DNA of 7,511 nt from Streptomyces katrae (GTDB taxonomy: Bacteria > Actinomycetota > Actinomycetes > Streptomycetales > Streptomycetaceae), in assembly GCF_000966975.1 (NCBI RefSeq), contig NZ_JZWV01001010.1:1-7511 (forward strand), given 5' to 3'. Made by a program: the position numbers and the translations under genes. The notes beneath the pieces were generated by a model. That model was not told the origin of the DNA. It saw only the letters and a list, made by a program, of their open reading frames with translations, and searched no databases. Of the stretch, positions 1-5,396 are shown piece after piece (positions within the stretch are counted from its first letter, which is position 1; the number at the start of each line of letters is the position of its first letter).

Positions 1-19
1 GCCGGGGCCTTCTGCGTTC

Positions 20-847
20 TCAGATGGCGGTCGAGAGCGCCGTGTGGCGCCATTGGTCGAGTTCGCGTCGCACGAGTGCCAGCTTCGCCTCGACCCGTTC
101 GACCGCGTCCGCACCCAATTGCAGGCGCAGCGGCGGCTCGTCCGTTTCGGTGACGTCGACGACGGCCTTGGCGGCCTTTGCCGGGTCGCCCGGCTGGAGG
201 CCGTCGTTCGCGGCCAGTGCCTCGCGCACCGGCCCCGCGCCGGCGACGTAGTCGGCGATGGCCGCCGGTTCGACCCGGATGCTGGAGCTGTTGAGGAAGT
301 CGGTGCGGAAGCCGCCCGGCTCGATGATCGTGACGCGGATGCCGAGCGGGGCGAGCTCGCCGTGCAGGGCCTCCGAGATGCCCTCCAGGGCGAACTTCGA
401 CGCGCCGTACAGGCCCACCGCGGGGGCGGTGGCGAAGCCGCCCACGGACCCGATGTTCAGGACGTGTCCCGACCGCTGGGAACGCAGTGTCGGCAGGGTC
501 GCCCGCAAGGTGTTGAGCACGCCGAACACGTTGACGTCGAACAGCTCCCGCGCAGCGCCGTCGGAGATCTCCTCGATCGCACCCACGAGGCCGTAACCGG
601 CGTTGTTGACCACGACGTCGATCCGTCCGAACGCCGCCAGCCCCGCCTCCACCGCGAGCGCCAGCTGCTCCGGCCGGGTCACGTCCGCGTTCACCGCCAG
701 CAGCCCGTCCGGCTTCTCCGGGTACGCGTCGAGCACCGCAGACACGTCCCTCGCCGTCGCGATCACGCTGTGCCCGCGGTCCAGCGCCTCACGGGTGATC
801 TCCGCGCCGAGCCCACGCGATGCACCGGTGACGAACCAAACGCCCAT
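20..847 (-). CDS. Classical SDR-family NAD(P)-dependent oxidoreductase
   Basis: A 275-residue short-chain dehydrogenase/reductase, probably cytosolic, that would reduce a carbonyl or oxidise an alcohol with a nicotinamide cofactor; the substrate is unknown. The Rossmann cofactor motif TGASRGLG is at residues 7-14, an Arg after the second strand (ATAR, R33) suggests NADP preference, NADVT is near 53-57 and NNAG at 81-84. The catalytic Ser134, Tyr147 and Lys151 (YGASK) have the correct 13- and 4-residue spacing. Length fits the classical subfamily. I chose the ATG at 847 because GGGGGAG lies 3 bases upstream; an in-frame TTG at 859 would put that ribosome binding site inside the gene. It is divergent from a MerR regulator, and the promoter between them has the 19-bp spacer that MerR proteins act on, so MerR-controlled induction is likely. 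The family call is firm; the substrate is not inferable. Confidence 0.95.
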   Translation of the reverse strand: MGVWFVTGASRGLGAEITREALDRGHSVIATARDVSAVLDAYPEKPDGLLAVNADVTRPEQLALAVEAGLAAFGRIDVVVNNAGYGLVGAIEEISDGAARELFDVNVFGVLNTLRATLPTLRSQRSGHVLNIGSVGGFATAPAVGLYGASKFALEGISEALHGELAPLGIRVTIIEPGGFRTDFLNSSSIRVEPAAIADYVAGAGPVREALAANDGLQPGDPAKAAKAVVDVTETDEPPLRLQLGADAVERVEAKLALVRRELDQWRHTALSTAI

Positions 848-888
848 GTTCTCCCCCAATTCCGTTCGTCCGACTGGCCGACGAGACG

Positions 889-919
889 ACGTTAGAAGCT
901 AGAGTCCGGTCTAGATCAA
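889..919 (-). promoter_or_regulatory. MerR-type promoter and operator driving the SDR gene
   Basis: Read on the minus strand: -35 TTGATC (919-914), a 19-bp spacer (913-895), then -10 TAACGT (894-889). An inverted repeat CTAGA-N6-TCTAG (899-914) lies in the spacer and touches the -35. The over-long 19-bp spacer carrying a dyad is the hallmark of promoters that MerR-family activators untwist. The predicted transcript start near 882 leaves a leader of about 35 bases before the ATG at 847. No convincing plus-strand promoter for the regulator itself is visible, although TAGAGT at 900-905 could be a -10 overlapping the same operator. Confidence 0.75.
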
Positions 920-942
920 CACGTACGCGGCCGGAGTCGTCC

Positions 943-1395
943 ATGGATCTGAGCATCGGCGAGGTGGCGCGGCGCAGTGGGCTGAGCGTCCACGCGCTGC
1001 GGTTCTACGAGCGGGAAGGCCTGTTCGCCAACCCGGTGCGCCGTCTGTCCAACGGCCGTCGGGTCTATTACGAGGAAGACGTGGAGTGGCTGGAGATCTG
1101 CACCAAGCTGCGGTCTTCCGGTATGTCACTGGCGATGATCCGGCAGTACATCGAGCTCGTCCGTCAGGGCCCGGGCAACGAACCTGACCGGCTGGAGCTG
1201 CTGCGCCGGCACGAAACCGACGTGGAAGCGCGGATCCGGGAGCTGCAAGGGGCGCTGAGCGTGATCCGGTACAAGGTGGGGATCTACGAGGACCACGTCG
1301 CCCGTGGCGAGGCCGACACCCTCTGGAACCCGAGCCGCCCGCCGACCCCCGAAACGGAACCGGAACCTGGGTCGCCGGTAAATCTGATCAGCTGA
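943..1395 (+). CDS. MerR-family transcriptional regulator
   Basis: A 150-residue DNA-binding regulator. The N-terminal winged helix-turn-helix is typical: SIGEVARRSGLSVHALRFYE (4-23) is the MerR signature helix pair, and the wing with NGRRVY is at 37-42. A dimerisation coiled coil runs about 84-115 (heptad-like LELLRRHETDVEARIRELQ). A Pro/Glu-rich tail follows from 130. No metal-binding Cys cluster is present, so it is not a classical metal sensor. The only Cys is C53, in the helix after the wing; aldehyde-sensing AdhR/NmlR-type members carry a reactive Cys in this helix, and from memory theirs is about two residues further on. GGAG sits 6 bases before the ATG. It is divergent from the SDR and very probably controls it through the dyad at 899-914. 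The inducer is unknown; a reactive carbonyl that the SDR could reduce is plausible. Confidence 0.93.
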   Translation: MDLSIGEVARRSGLSVHALRFYEREGLFANPVRRLSNGRRVYYEEDVEWLEICTKLRSSGMSLAMIRQYIELVRQGPGNEPDRLELLRRHETDVEARIRELQGALSVIRYKVGIYEDHVARGEADTLWNPSRPPTPETEPEPGSPVNLIS

Positions 1396-1403
1396 TGTAC
1401 CGT
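1387..1403 (+). promoter_or_regulatory. Palindrome and -10-like element before the L,D-transpeptidase gene
   Basis: The perfect 10-bp palindrome ATCAGCTGAT (1387-1396) overlaps the MerR stop codon. It is followed by TACCGT (1398-1403), which fits the actinobacterial -10 pattern TANNNT and ends exactly 7 bases before the ATG at 1411. No Shine-Dalgarno sequence is seen, so a leaderless transcript starting at the ATG is possible. No good -35 sits at the right distance, so this is weak. Confidence 0.25.
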
Positions 1404-1410
1404 CGGGTAG

Positions 1411-2304
1411 ATGAGCAAGCACCGCCGCGCCGGATCCGGGTCCGGTCCCGCTTCCAGCCCCCGTGCCACCCGTACGCCGGAACGCGGTGGGCGGAGGGCT
1501 GCCCGGCGGCGGAGCGCTCCGGCCGGGCGGCCGTCGCGGGCGCTTGTGCTGGTCGCCACCGCCGGGCTGCTGCTCTTCGGGGCCGGATGGGTGCACGCCC
1601 TCTACGAGCAGCCCGGCGCTCCCGTGCCGCCGGCCCGCTCCGACTCCCGCCCCAAGGCCCACGCCGGGTCCCCCGAGCACGCCGCGCGCGGGGGACGGCG
1701 TCCCGACGCCCTCCAGGGGCTCCCGGCGGCAGCCCTCAGCGAGGACACCCGGGCCCGTATCCCGGCCGAGGCCCGCCAGCTGGTCCTCGTCACCGGCAAG
1801 GCCAAGGACTCCTCGGAGTCCACCGCCGCCCTGTACACCCGCCCCGCGCCCGGCGCGGACTGGGTGCGGGCCGCGCAGTGGCCGGCCCGCAACGGGGCCA
1901 AGGGCTGGTCCACCGGGCGCGAGTACGGGGACCTGACCTCCCCGCAGGGCGTGTTCTCCCTCAGCGACGCGGGCGGTCTGCTGTCCGCCCCGCCCGGCAC
2001 GAAGCTCCCGTACGACCGGGACTCCGCCTTCGTCGCCACGGGCCGGGGGGTGAACGGTGAGTCGCTGGAGGGCTCCTTCGACTACGTGGTGGCGATCGAC
2101 TACAACCGCCGCCAGGGCGTCTCCCCGCTCGACCCGGTCATGCCGGACGGCGAGCGCCGGGGCGGCAACATCTGGCTGCACGTGGACCACGACGGCCCCT
2201 CCCAGGGCTGCGTCGGCCTGCCGAAGGCGGCGATGCGGCAACTGCTGCAGACCCTGGACCCGGCCGCCCACCCGGTCATCGCGATGGGCCCGGCCGGCTT
2301 CTGA
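1411..2304 (+). CDS. Membrane-anchored L,D-transpeptidase (YkuD catalytic domain)
   Basis: A 297-residue predicted cell-wall enzyme. The family makes 3-3 (L,D) peptidoglycan crosslinks or attaches proteins to meso-diaminopimelate, acting outside the membrane. The layout is an Arg-rich cytoplasmic tail (1-43), one hydrophobic segment (about 44-60, with no lipobox Cys, hence a signal anchor), a Pro/Ala-rich linker (about 66-105) and a C-terminal YkuD-like domain (about 122-293). The core reads NIWLHVDHDGPSQGCVGLP with His257, Ser264, Gly266 and catalytic Cys267. The classical family motif has SHGC and a longer His-to-Cys gap; here Gln replaces the His and the gap is short, as in the actinobacterial subgroup with HV-x(n)-[ST]xGCV. 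The start is the ATG 15 bases after the MerR stop; no Shine-Dalgarno is evident. An exported esterase gene follows. The fold call is good; the exact reaction is inferred. Confidence 0.85.
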   Translation: MSKHRRAGSGSGPASSPRATRTPERGGRRAARRRSAPAGRPSRALVLVATAGLLLFGAGWVHALYEQPGAPVPPARSDSRPKAHAGSPEHAARGGRRPDALQGLPAAALSEDTRARIPAEARQLVLVTGKAKDSSESTAALYTRPAPGADWVRAAQWPARNGAKGWSTGREYGDLTSPQGVFSLSDAGGLLSAPPGTKLPYDRDSAFVATGRGVNGESLEGSFDYVVAIDYNRRQGVSPLDPVMPDGERRGGNIWLHVDHDGPSQGCVGLPKAAMRQLLQTLDPAAHPVIAMGPAGF

Positions 2305-2340
2305 AGGGTCCCCCCGGTACGTCCGTCGGCAACACCCTCA

Positions 2341-2355
2341 GCCGGATCCTCCGGC
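2341..2355. repeat. Short GC-rich hairpin after the L,D-transpeptidase gene
   Basis: GCCGGA-TCC-TCCGGC forms a perfect 6-bp stem with a 3-base loop, 36 bases beyond the stop codon. No T-tract follows, so it is at best a weak actinobacterial-style terminator. Confidence 0.3.
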
Positions 2356-2395
2356 GTGGCTGCTCGCCCCGACGCGGATGCCGGGCGTGTGATGG

Positions 2396-2419
2396 GTACG
2401 GGCCAGTGGGCACCCGTAC
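2396..2419. repeat. 7-bp inverted repeat in the Ldt-esterase intergenic space
   Basis: GTACGGG (2396-2402) and CCCGTAC (2413-2419) are perfect reverse complements separated by 10 bases, about 87 bases before the esterase start. It could be an RNA hairpin ending the upstream transcript or an operator for the esterase promoter; the sequence does not decide. No convincing -35/-10 pair was found in this 201-base gap. Confidence 0.35.
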
Positions 2420-2505
2420 GCGTCGGAAAGAGCGCCCGGGACCGGCCGGGAACACCGCTGCCCGCACGGCCGTGACGACCATCCGGTGCCGACGCTGAGG
2501 AAGCC

Positions 2506-3561
2506 ATGATGAAACGTCCCGCGCGCCGTTCCCTGCTCACGGCCGGGGCCGGCGGATCGGTCGCGGCCGTCCTCTCGGCGGCCTTCCTGCTGCGGAACGG
2601 CGCCGGGGCGCCGGCACCGGCAGCGGCACCGGCGGCCTCCCCCACGCCGCCGGGTCCGTCCCCCTCCGGGGCCGGCTCGCTCCGCACGGACCTGACCGTA
2701 CGCAGCAGGCTGCTCGGGCGGGACGTCCCGTACAGCCTCTACCTGCCCGCCCGGGCGGGCACCGCACCCGCGGAGGGCGGGCGGCCGGACGCCGGGATCC
2801 CCGTCCTCTTCCTCCTGCACGGCACGAGCGGCAGCCACACCGACTGGGCCGTCAAGGGCGGCATCGTGCCGACGGTGGAACGGGCCGTCGCGGCGGGCCG
2901 GATCCCGGCCTGCGCCCTCGTCATGCCCGACGCCCGGCGCGACCCCACGCGGCCGGGCGGCGGCCAGGACGAGACGTTCTACATCAACGACCTCGCCGCC
3001 GCCGGATCCGGCGGCGGCGACACCCTGCGCTACGAGGACATGTTCGTCCAGGAGTTCGTCCCCGCCGTCGAACGGGCCCATGGACTGGGCGGCCGGCCGG
3101 AGAGGAGGGCCGTCGCCGGGCTCTCCATGGGCGGCTACGGCGCACTGATGTACGCCCTGCGGTACCCGGGCCTGTTCGGCGCCGCCGCCGGACTGAGCAC
3201 GGCGCACTTCACCGACGAGGGCTACCAGGCGATCCCGATGAAGGAGTGGAACCGCTTCTTCGGCCACGCCTTCGGCCGTGACCTGGAGGGCCGGGCCCGT
3301 CTGACGGACCGCTTCCGGGAGTACGACCTGGCCGACATCATCCGCCGCACCGCCCCCGGCCGGCTCCGCCGCGGCCGCTACCACCTCGGCTGCGGGACCG
3401 AGGACGCCAACCACCTGCCGGGAACCGAGGACCTGAAGTCCGCCTTGGCGGCCCGCGGGGTGGACGCCGAGACGGTCCTGCGGCCGGGCGGCCACAACTG
3501 GCCGTACTGGAGCGCCGCGGCGGAACGCATGCTGGACTTCTTCGGCCGTCAGCTCGCCTGA
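2506..3561 (+). CDS. Secreted alpha/beta-hydrolase esterase (esterase D / antigen 85 fold)
   Basis: A 351-residue predicted extracellular serine esterase. The N-terminus has a twin-arginine-like export signal: RRSLLT from R7-R8, a hydrophobic stretch to about 29, then Ala-rich possible cleavage sites near 33-40. A Pro/Ala/Ser low-complexity linker follows (about 35-57), then the PF00756-type hydrolase domain (about 62-349). Active-site features are LLHG with oxyanion-hole His105-Gly106, nucleophile Ser207 in GLSMGG, a likely acid Asp300 in GTEDANH, and His330 in GGHNW. The family includes formyl-glutathione hydrolases, feruloyl esterases and mycolyltransferases; export argues against the first, and the substrate is otherwise open. 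GAGGAAG (2497-2503) precedes two adjacent ATG codons (2506 and 2509), so either could be used. The last 13 bases overlap the end of the convergent terpene cyclase gene, leaving no room for a terminator between them. Confidence 0.92.
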   Translation: MMKRPARRSLLTAGAGGSVAAVLSAAFLLRNGAGAPAPAAAPAASPTPPGPSPSGAGSLRTDLTVRSRLLGRDVPYSLYLPARAGTAPAEGGRPDAGIPVLFLLHGTSGSHTDWAVKGGIVPTVERAVAAGRIPACALVMPDARRDPTRPGGGQDETFYINDLAAAGSGGGDTLRYEDMFVQEFVPAVERAHGLGGRPERRAVAGLSMGGYGALMYALRYPGLFGAAAGLSTAHFTDEGYQAIPMKEWNRFFGHAFGRDLEGRARLTDRFREYDLADIIRRTAPGRLRRGRYHLGCGTEDANHLPGTEDLKSALAARGVDAETVLRPGGHNWPYWSAAAERMLDFFGRQLA

Positions 3562-4172
3562 CCCACCGCGCCCGGCCTCCGGACCAGCAGCCCGATGTAC
3601 GCGAGGTCGAAGACGGAGCACAGGACACCCAGGCCGAGGACGAACCCGGACCCCTCCAGCACCCCGAACAGCACCGTCGGCGCGAGGGTGCCCAGCCACT
3701 TGGCGACGGCGATCAGCAGTGACTGCCCGCGAGGACCGCGCCGGGCGGCGTAGAGGCCCAGGAACAGCCCGGACATCAGCAGGTTCTGCAGGAACGCGGC
3801 GTAGCGCGAGGCGTCGTGCGCGCCGAAGTGCGCCAGGAACAGCAGCTGCACGGCGAAGCCGGTCGCGAAGAGGAGCGCGCTCCACACCGCGAACACCGGC
3901 CGGGACACGAACGCCGGCAGCTCGGCGCGCCCGAAGCGCAGGTAGGTGTAGACGATCACCAGGTCGGCCGCGCCCCACACCAGGTCGACCACCCCCTGCG
4001 GGGACACTCCGGAGCGCAGGTCGCCGACGGCGTACGTGGCCTCCCAGGCGAGGTTCAGGGCGAGGGCGGCGACGGGCATGGCGTACGTCCGGTCCCGGAA
4101 CCCCACCCGGACCGCCTCGACGTACACGAGGGTCCAGGCCAGTCCGCTGACGAGCGTCAGTATCAGTTCCAC
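3549..4172 (-). CDS. Transmembrane terpene cyclase-like protein (Pyr4-type family)
   Basis: A 207-residue integral membrane protein with seven predicted helices (about 4-24, 31-50, 62-82, 91-114, 124-142, 151-172, 175-197). The block RDRTYAMPVAALALNLAWE (26-44) matches what I know of the Pyr4 family of membrane terpene cyclases, which protonate and cyclise epoxy- or olefinic prenyl chains in meroterpenoid, indole-diterpene and drimane-type pathways. The two acids essential in fungal Pyr4 appear conserved: Glu44 in NLAWE, and Asp189 in SVFDLAYIGLL in the last helix. Other conserved-looking residues are Asp63, Asp70, Gln129-Asn130 and Lys158. It is slightly shorter than fungal members. The GTG start at 4172 has no Shine-Dalgarno, but a -10 lies six bases before it, suggesting leaderless expression. 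No prenyltransferase or epoxidase lies in the window, so the substrate and even the catalytic role remain inference. Confidence 0.8.
   Translation of the reverse strand: MELILTLVSGLAWTLVYVEAVRVGFRDRTYAMPVAALALNLAWEATYAVGDLRSGVSPQGVVDLVWGAADLVIVYTYLRFGRAELPAFVSRPVFAVWSALLFATGFAVQLLFLAHFGAHDASRYAAFLQNLLMSGLFLGLYAARRGPRGQSLLIAVAKWLGTLAPTVLFGVLEGSGFVLGLGVLCSVFDLAYIGLLVRRPGAVGQAS
4147..4160. promoter_or_regulatory. Operator-like dyad with 2-bp spacer inside the terpene cyclase start
   Basis: CTGACG-AG-CGTCAG has the same perfect 6-bp arms as the dyads at 4256, 6219 and 6295 but a 2-bp rather than 3-bp spacer. It covers codons 5-9 of the terpene cyclase, 12-25 bases downstream of its presumed leaderless start. 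It may be a repressor site with altered spacing or a coincidence of the coding sequence (LTLVS). Confidence 0.3.
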
Positions 4173-4178
4173 GGGCGC

Positions 4179-4207
4179 ACCCTAGGCGCCGCACCGCCCG
4201 GAGCCAA
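4179..4207 (-). promoter_or_regulatory. Leaderless promoter of the terpene cyclase gene
   Basis: On the minus strand: TTGGCT (4207-4202), a 17-bp spacer, TAGGGT (4184-4179), then six bases to the GTG at 4172. The spacing puts the transcript start at or one base from the first coding base, the usual arrangement for actinobacterial leaderless mRNAs. It also explains the absence of a ribosome binding site. Confidence 0.5.
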
Positions 4208-4255
4208 CGATCCGGACCACCCCGCCGTTCCCACCGGTCCTGCCCTTCCCCTTGC

Positions 4256-4270
4256 CTGACGGGTCGTCAG
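4256..4270. promoter_or_regulatory. Operator dyad copy 1, before the F420-type LLM gene
   Basis: CTGACG-GGT-CGTCAG is a perfect 6-bp inverted repeat, sharing its arms with copies 2 and 3. It overlaps a possible promoter: TTGCCT (4252-4257), a 17-bp spacer and GACGAT (4275-4280). That would start transcription near 4287 and leave a leader of about 94 bases. Bound protein would cover the -35 and spacer, so repression is expected. A TetR-family dimer fits this short, tightly spaced dyad; no such regulator gene is in the window. Confidence 0.6.
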
Positions 4271-4325
4271 CTACGACGATGGCCCGGCGCGCAGCCGTGC
4301 CGATCCGGCAGACGGCCGCCGCGCA

Positions 4326-4357
4326 CCCGCCCCCACCCCACCGACCCCACCCCACCC
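4326..4357 (-). other. G-quadruplex-forming motif in the leader of the F420-type LLM gene
   Basis: The minus strand carries six runs of three to five G. Loops between successive runs are 1, 1, 5, 1 and 1 bases, reading from the high-coordinate end; the 5-base loop itself contains a GG. This far exceeds the usual four-run G-quadruplex rule. The G strand is the template for the downstream LLM gene and the upstream non-transcribed side of the terpene cyclase; the mRNA leader itself would be C-rich. An effect on transcription is possible but unproven. Confidence 0.6.
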
Positions 4358-4363
4358 ACGACG

Positions 4364-4378
4364 CGGACGGACGGACGG
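4364..4378 (+). repeat. CGGA tetranucleotide repeat at the LLM gene start
   Basis: Three CGGA units plus CGG end two bases before the ATG at 4381. The last GGA, 5 bases from the start codon, is the only ribosome-binding-site candidate, so repeat-number change could alter initiation. Confidence 0.55.
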
Positions 4379-4380
4379 TC

Positions 4381-5328
4381 ATGGCACGCGTGTTTCCGGA
4401 AGGACGGCTGGCGTACGGGATGCAGCTCCCGGTCCAGTCGCAGAGCACCATCTACGCCGAACCCTGGGAGGCCTCGGCCGGCGCGGCCGACCTCGCCGAG
4501 GTGGCGCGGGCCGCCGACCGGGCCGGCTTCGGGTACCTGGCCACGTGCGACCACGTGGCCATCCCGCGCCGGCTCGCCGGGCCCATGGGCACCGTCTGGT
4601 ACGACCCGGTGGCCACCCTGGCCTTCCTGGCCGGCATCACCGAGCGCGTGCGGCTGCTGAGCCACGTCGCGATCGTCGGCCTGCGCCACCCGCTGGCCAC
4701 CGCCAAGCAGTACGCGACGCTCGACCACCTCTCCGGGGGCCGCCTGGTCCTCGGGGTCGGGGCCGGGCACGTGCGGGAGGAGTTCGAGGCGCTCGGGGCG
4801 GACTTCGAGCGCCGGGGGCCGGTCCTCGACGAGACCCTGGACGCGCTGCGGGCCGCCCTCGGCCCGGAGGAGTTCCCCGAGTTCGAGGGGGAACGGTTCT
4901 CCTTCCGCGACCTCGGCCAGCTGCCCCGCCCCGCCCAGCAGCGGATCCCCGTCTGGGTCGGCGGGTCCTCGCCGGCCGCCGTCCGGCGGGCCGCCGTGCG
5001 CGGTGACGGCTGGCTCCCGCAGGGTGACCCGCGCGACCGGATCCCGGCGCAGGTCGCCCGGATCCGCGAGCTGAGGGAGGCGGCCGGGGTGGAGGGGCCC
5101 TTCGAGGTGGGGGCGATCACGGAGCCCCTCTACGTCGGCGAGCCCGGCTGGGACACCGGCCGGCGCACCCTCACCGGCAAGGCGGAGGTGCTCGCGGAGT
5201 CCCTGCGGGAGTACCGGGCGCTGGGCGTGGACCAGATCCAGGTCCGCTTCCGCAATCGCGACCGCGCCGAGCTCGTCGACCAGATCACCGCCTTCGGCTC
5301 CGAAGTGGCCCCGCTGCTCGACGACTGA
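4381..5328 (+). CDS. LLM-class F420-dependent oxidoreductase (TIGR03619/Rv2161c-like)
   Basis: A 315-residue luciferase-like TIM-barrel enzyme, probably cytosolic, using coenzyme F420 for hydride transfer to an unknown substrate. Supporting segments are YGMQLPVQSQS (12-22) at the first strand, CDHVAIP (56-62), DHLSGGRLVLGVGAGHVREEF (115-135), which is diagnostic for this branch, and IPVWVGGSSPAAVRRAA followed by GDGWLP (189-214). Length is normal for the group. The frame is open back to a TTG at 4252, but the extra 43 residues would be low-complexity His/Pro-rich and would include the operator dyad, so I use the ATG at 4381; its ribosome binding site is weak. The SDR begins 68 bases downstream and may be co-transcribed. 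The dyad at 4256-4270 suggests repression by the same factor as the second LLM gene. Cofactor F420 is inferred from subfamily resemblance. Confidence 0.92.
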   Translation: MARVFPEGRLAYGMQLPVQSQSTIYAEPWEASAGAADLAEVARAADRAGFGYLATCDHVAIPRRLAGPMGTVWYDPVATLAFLAGITERVRLLSHVAIVGLRHPLATAKQYATLDHLSGGRLVLGVGAGHVREEFEALGADFERRGPVLDETLDALRAALGPEEFPEFEGERFSFRDLGQLPRPAQQRIPVWVGGSSPAAVRRAAVRGDGWLPQGDPRDRIPAQVARIRELREAAGVEGPFEVGAITEPLYVGEPGWDTGRRTLTGKAEVLAESLREYRALGVDQIQVRFRNRDRAELVDQITAFGSEVAPLLDD

Positions 5329-5330
5329 CC

Positions 5331-5384
5331 CGCGTCAACCGCGTCAACCGCGTCAACCGCGTCAAACACATCGACCACATCGAC
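5331..5384 (+). repeat. Six tandem 9-bp units between LLM and SDR genes
   Basis: Four units CGCGTCAAC (the last ending in A) are followed by two units CACATCGAC. The two unit types differ only by transitions at three positions, so all six fit CRCRTCRAC and probably share one origin. The 54-base array fills most of the 68-base gap. The first four units each contain CGTCA, the core half-site of the operator dyads, in direct orientation. It begins two bases after the LLM stop. Confidence 0.85.
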
Positions 5385-5396
5385 CAGGGAGTACCC

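Noticed and set aside
44..895. Plus-strand open frame opposite the first SDR gene
   Set aside because: The antisense SDR has an intact catalytic triad and cofactor motif; this frame has no domain signal.
1381..1396. Further copy of the CTGAyG-N3-CGTCAG operator before the L,D-transpeptidase gene
   Set aside because: The palindrome there is ATCAGCTGAT without the CGTCAG arm or the 3-bp centre; it is a different sequence.
2448..2475. ECF sigma factor promoter (GGGAAC about 18 bases before GTGA)
   Set aside because: The -10 side does not match GTT or CGTC-type consensus, and GGGAAC is common at this GC content.
3301..3312. Operator-like CTGACG inside the esterase gene
   Set aside because: Only one arm is present; the second half reads CGCTTC and is not complementary.
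2338..4194. Long (618-codon) minus-strand open frame across the esterase and terpene cyclase
   Set aside because: It is Arg/Pro/Gly-rich with no recognisable motif and antisense to a well-supported esterase; GC-rich third positions create such shadows.
4252..4380. N-terminal extension of the F420-type LLM gene from a TTG codon
   Set aside because: The extension is low-complexity, contains the operator dyad and G-rich motif, and the homologous fold begins after the ATG at 4381.
5331..5384. Tandem array as a CRISPR
   Set aside because: Units are 9 bp with no spacers, and no cas genes are near.
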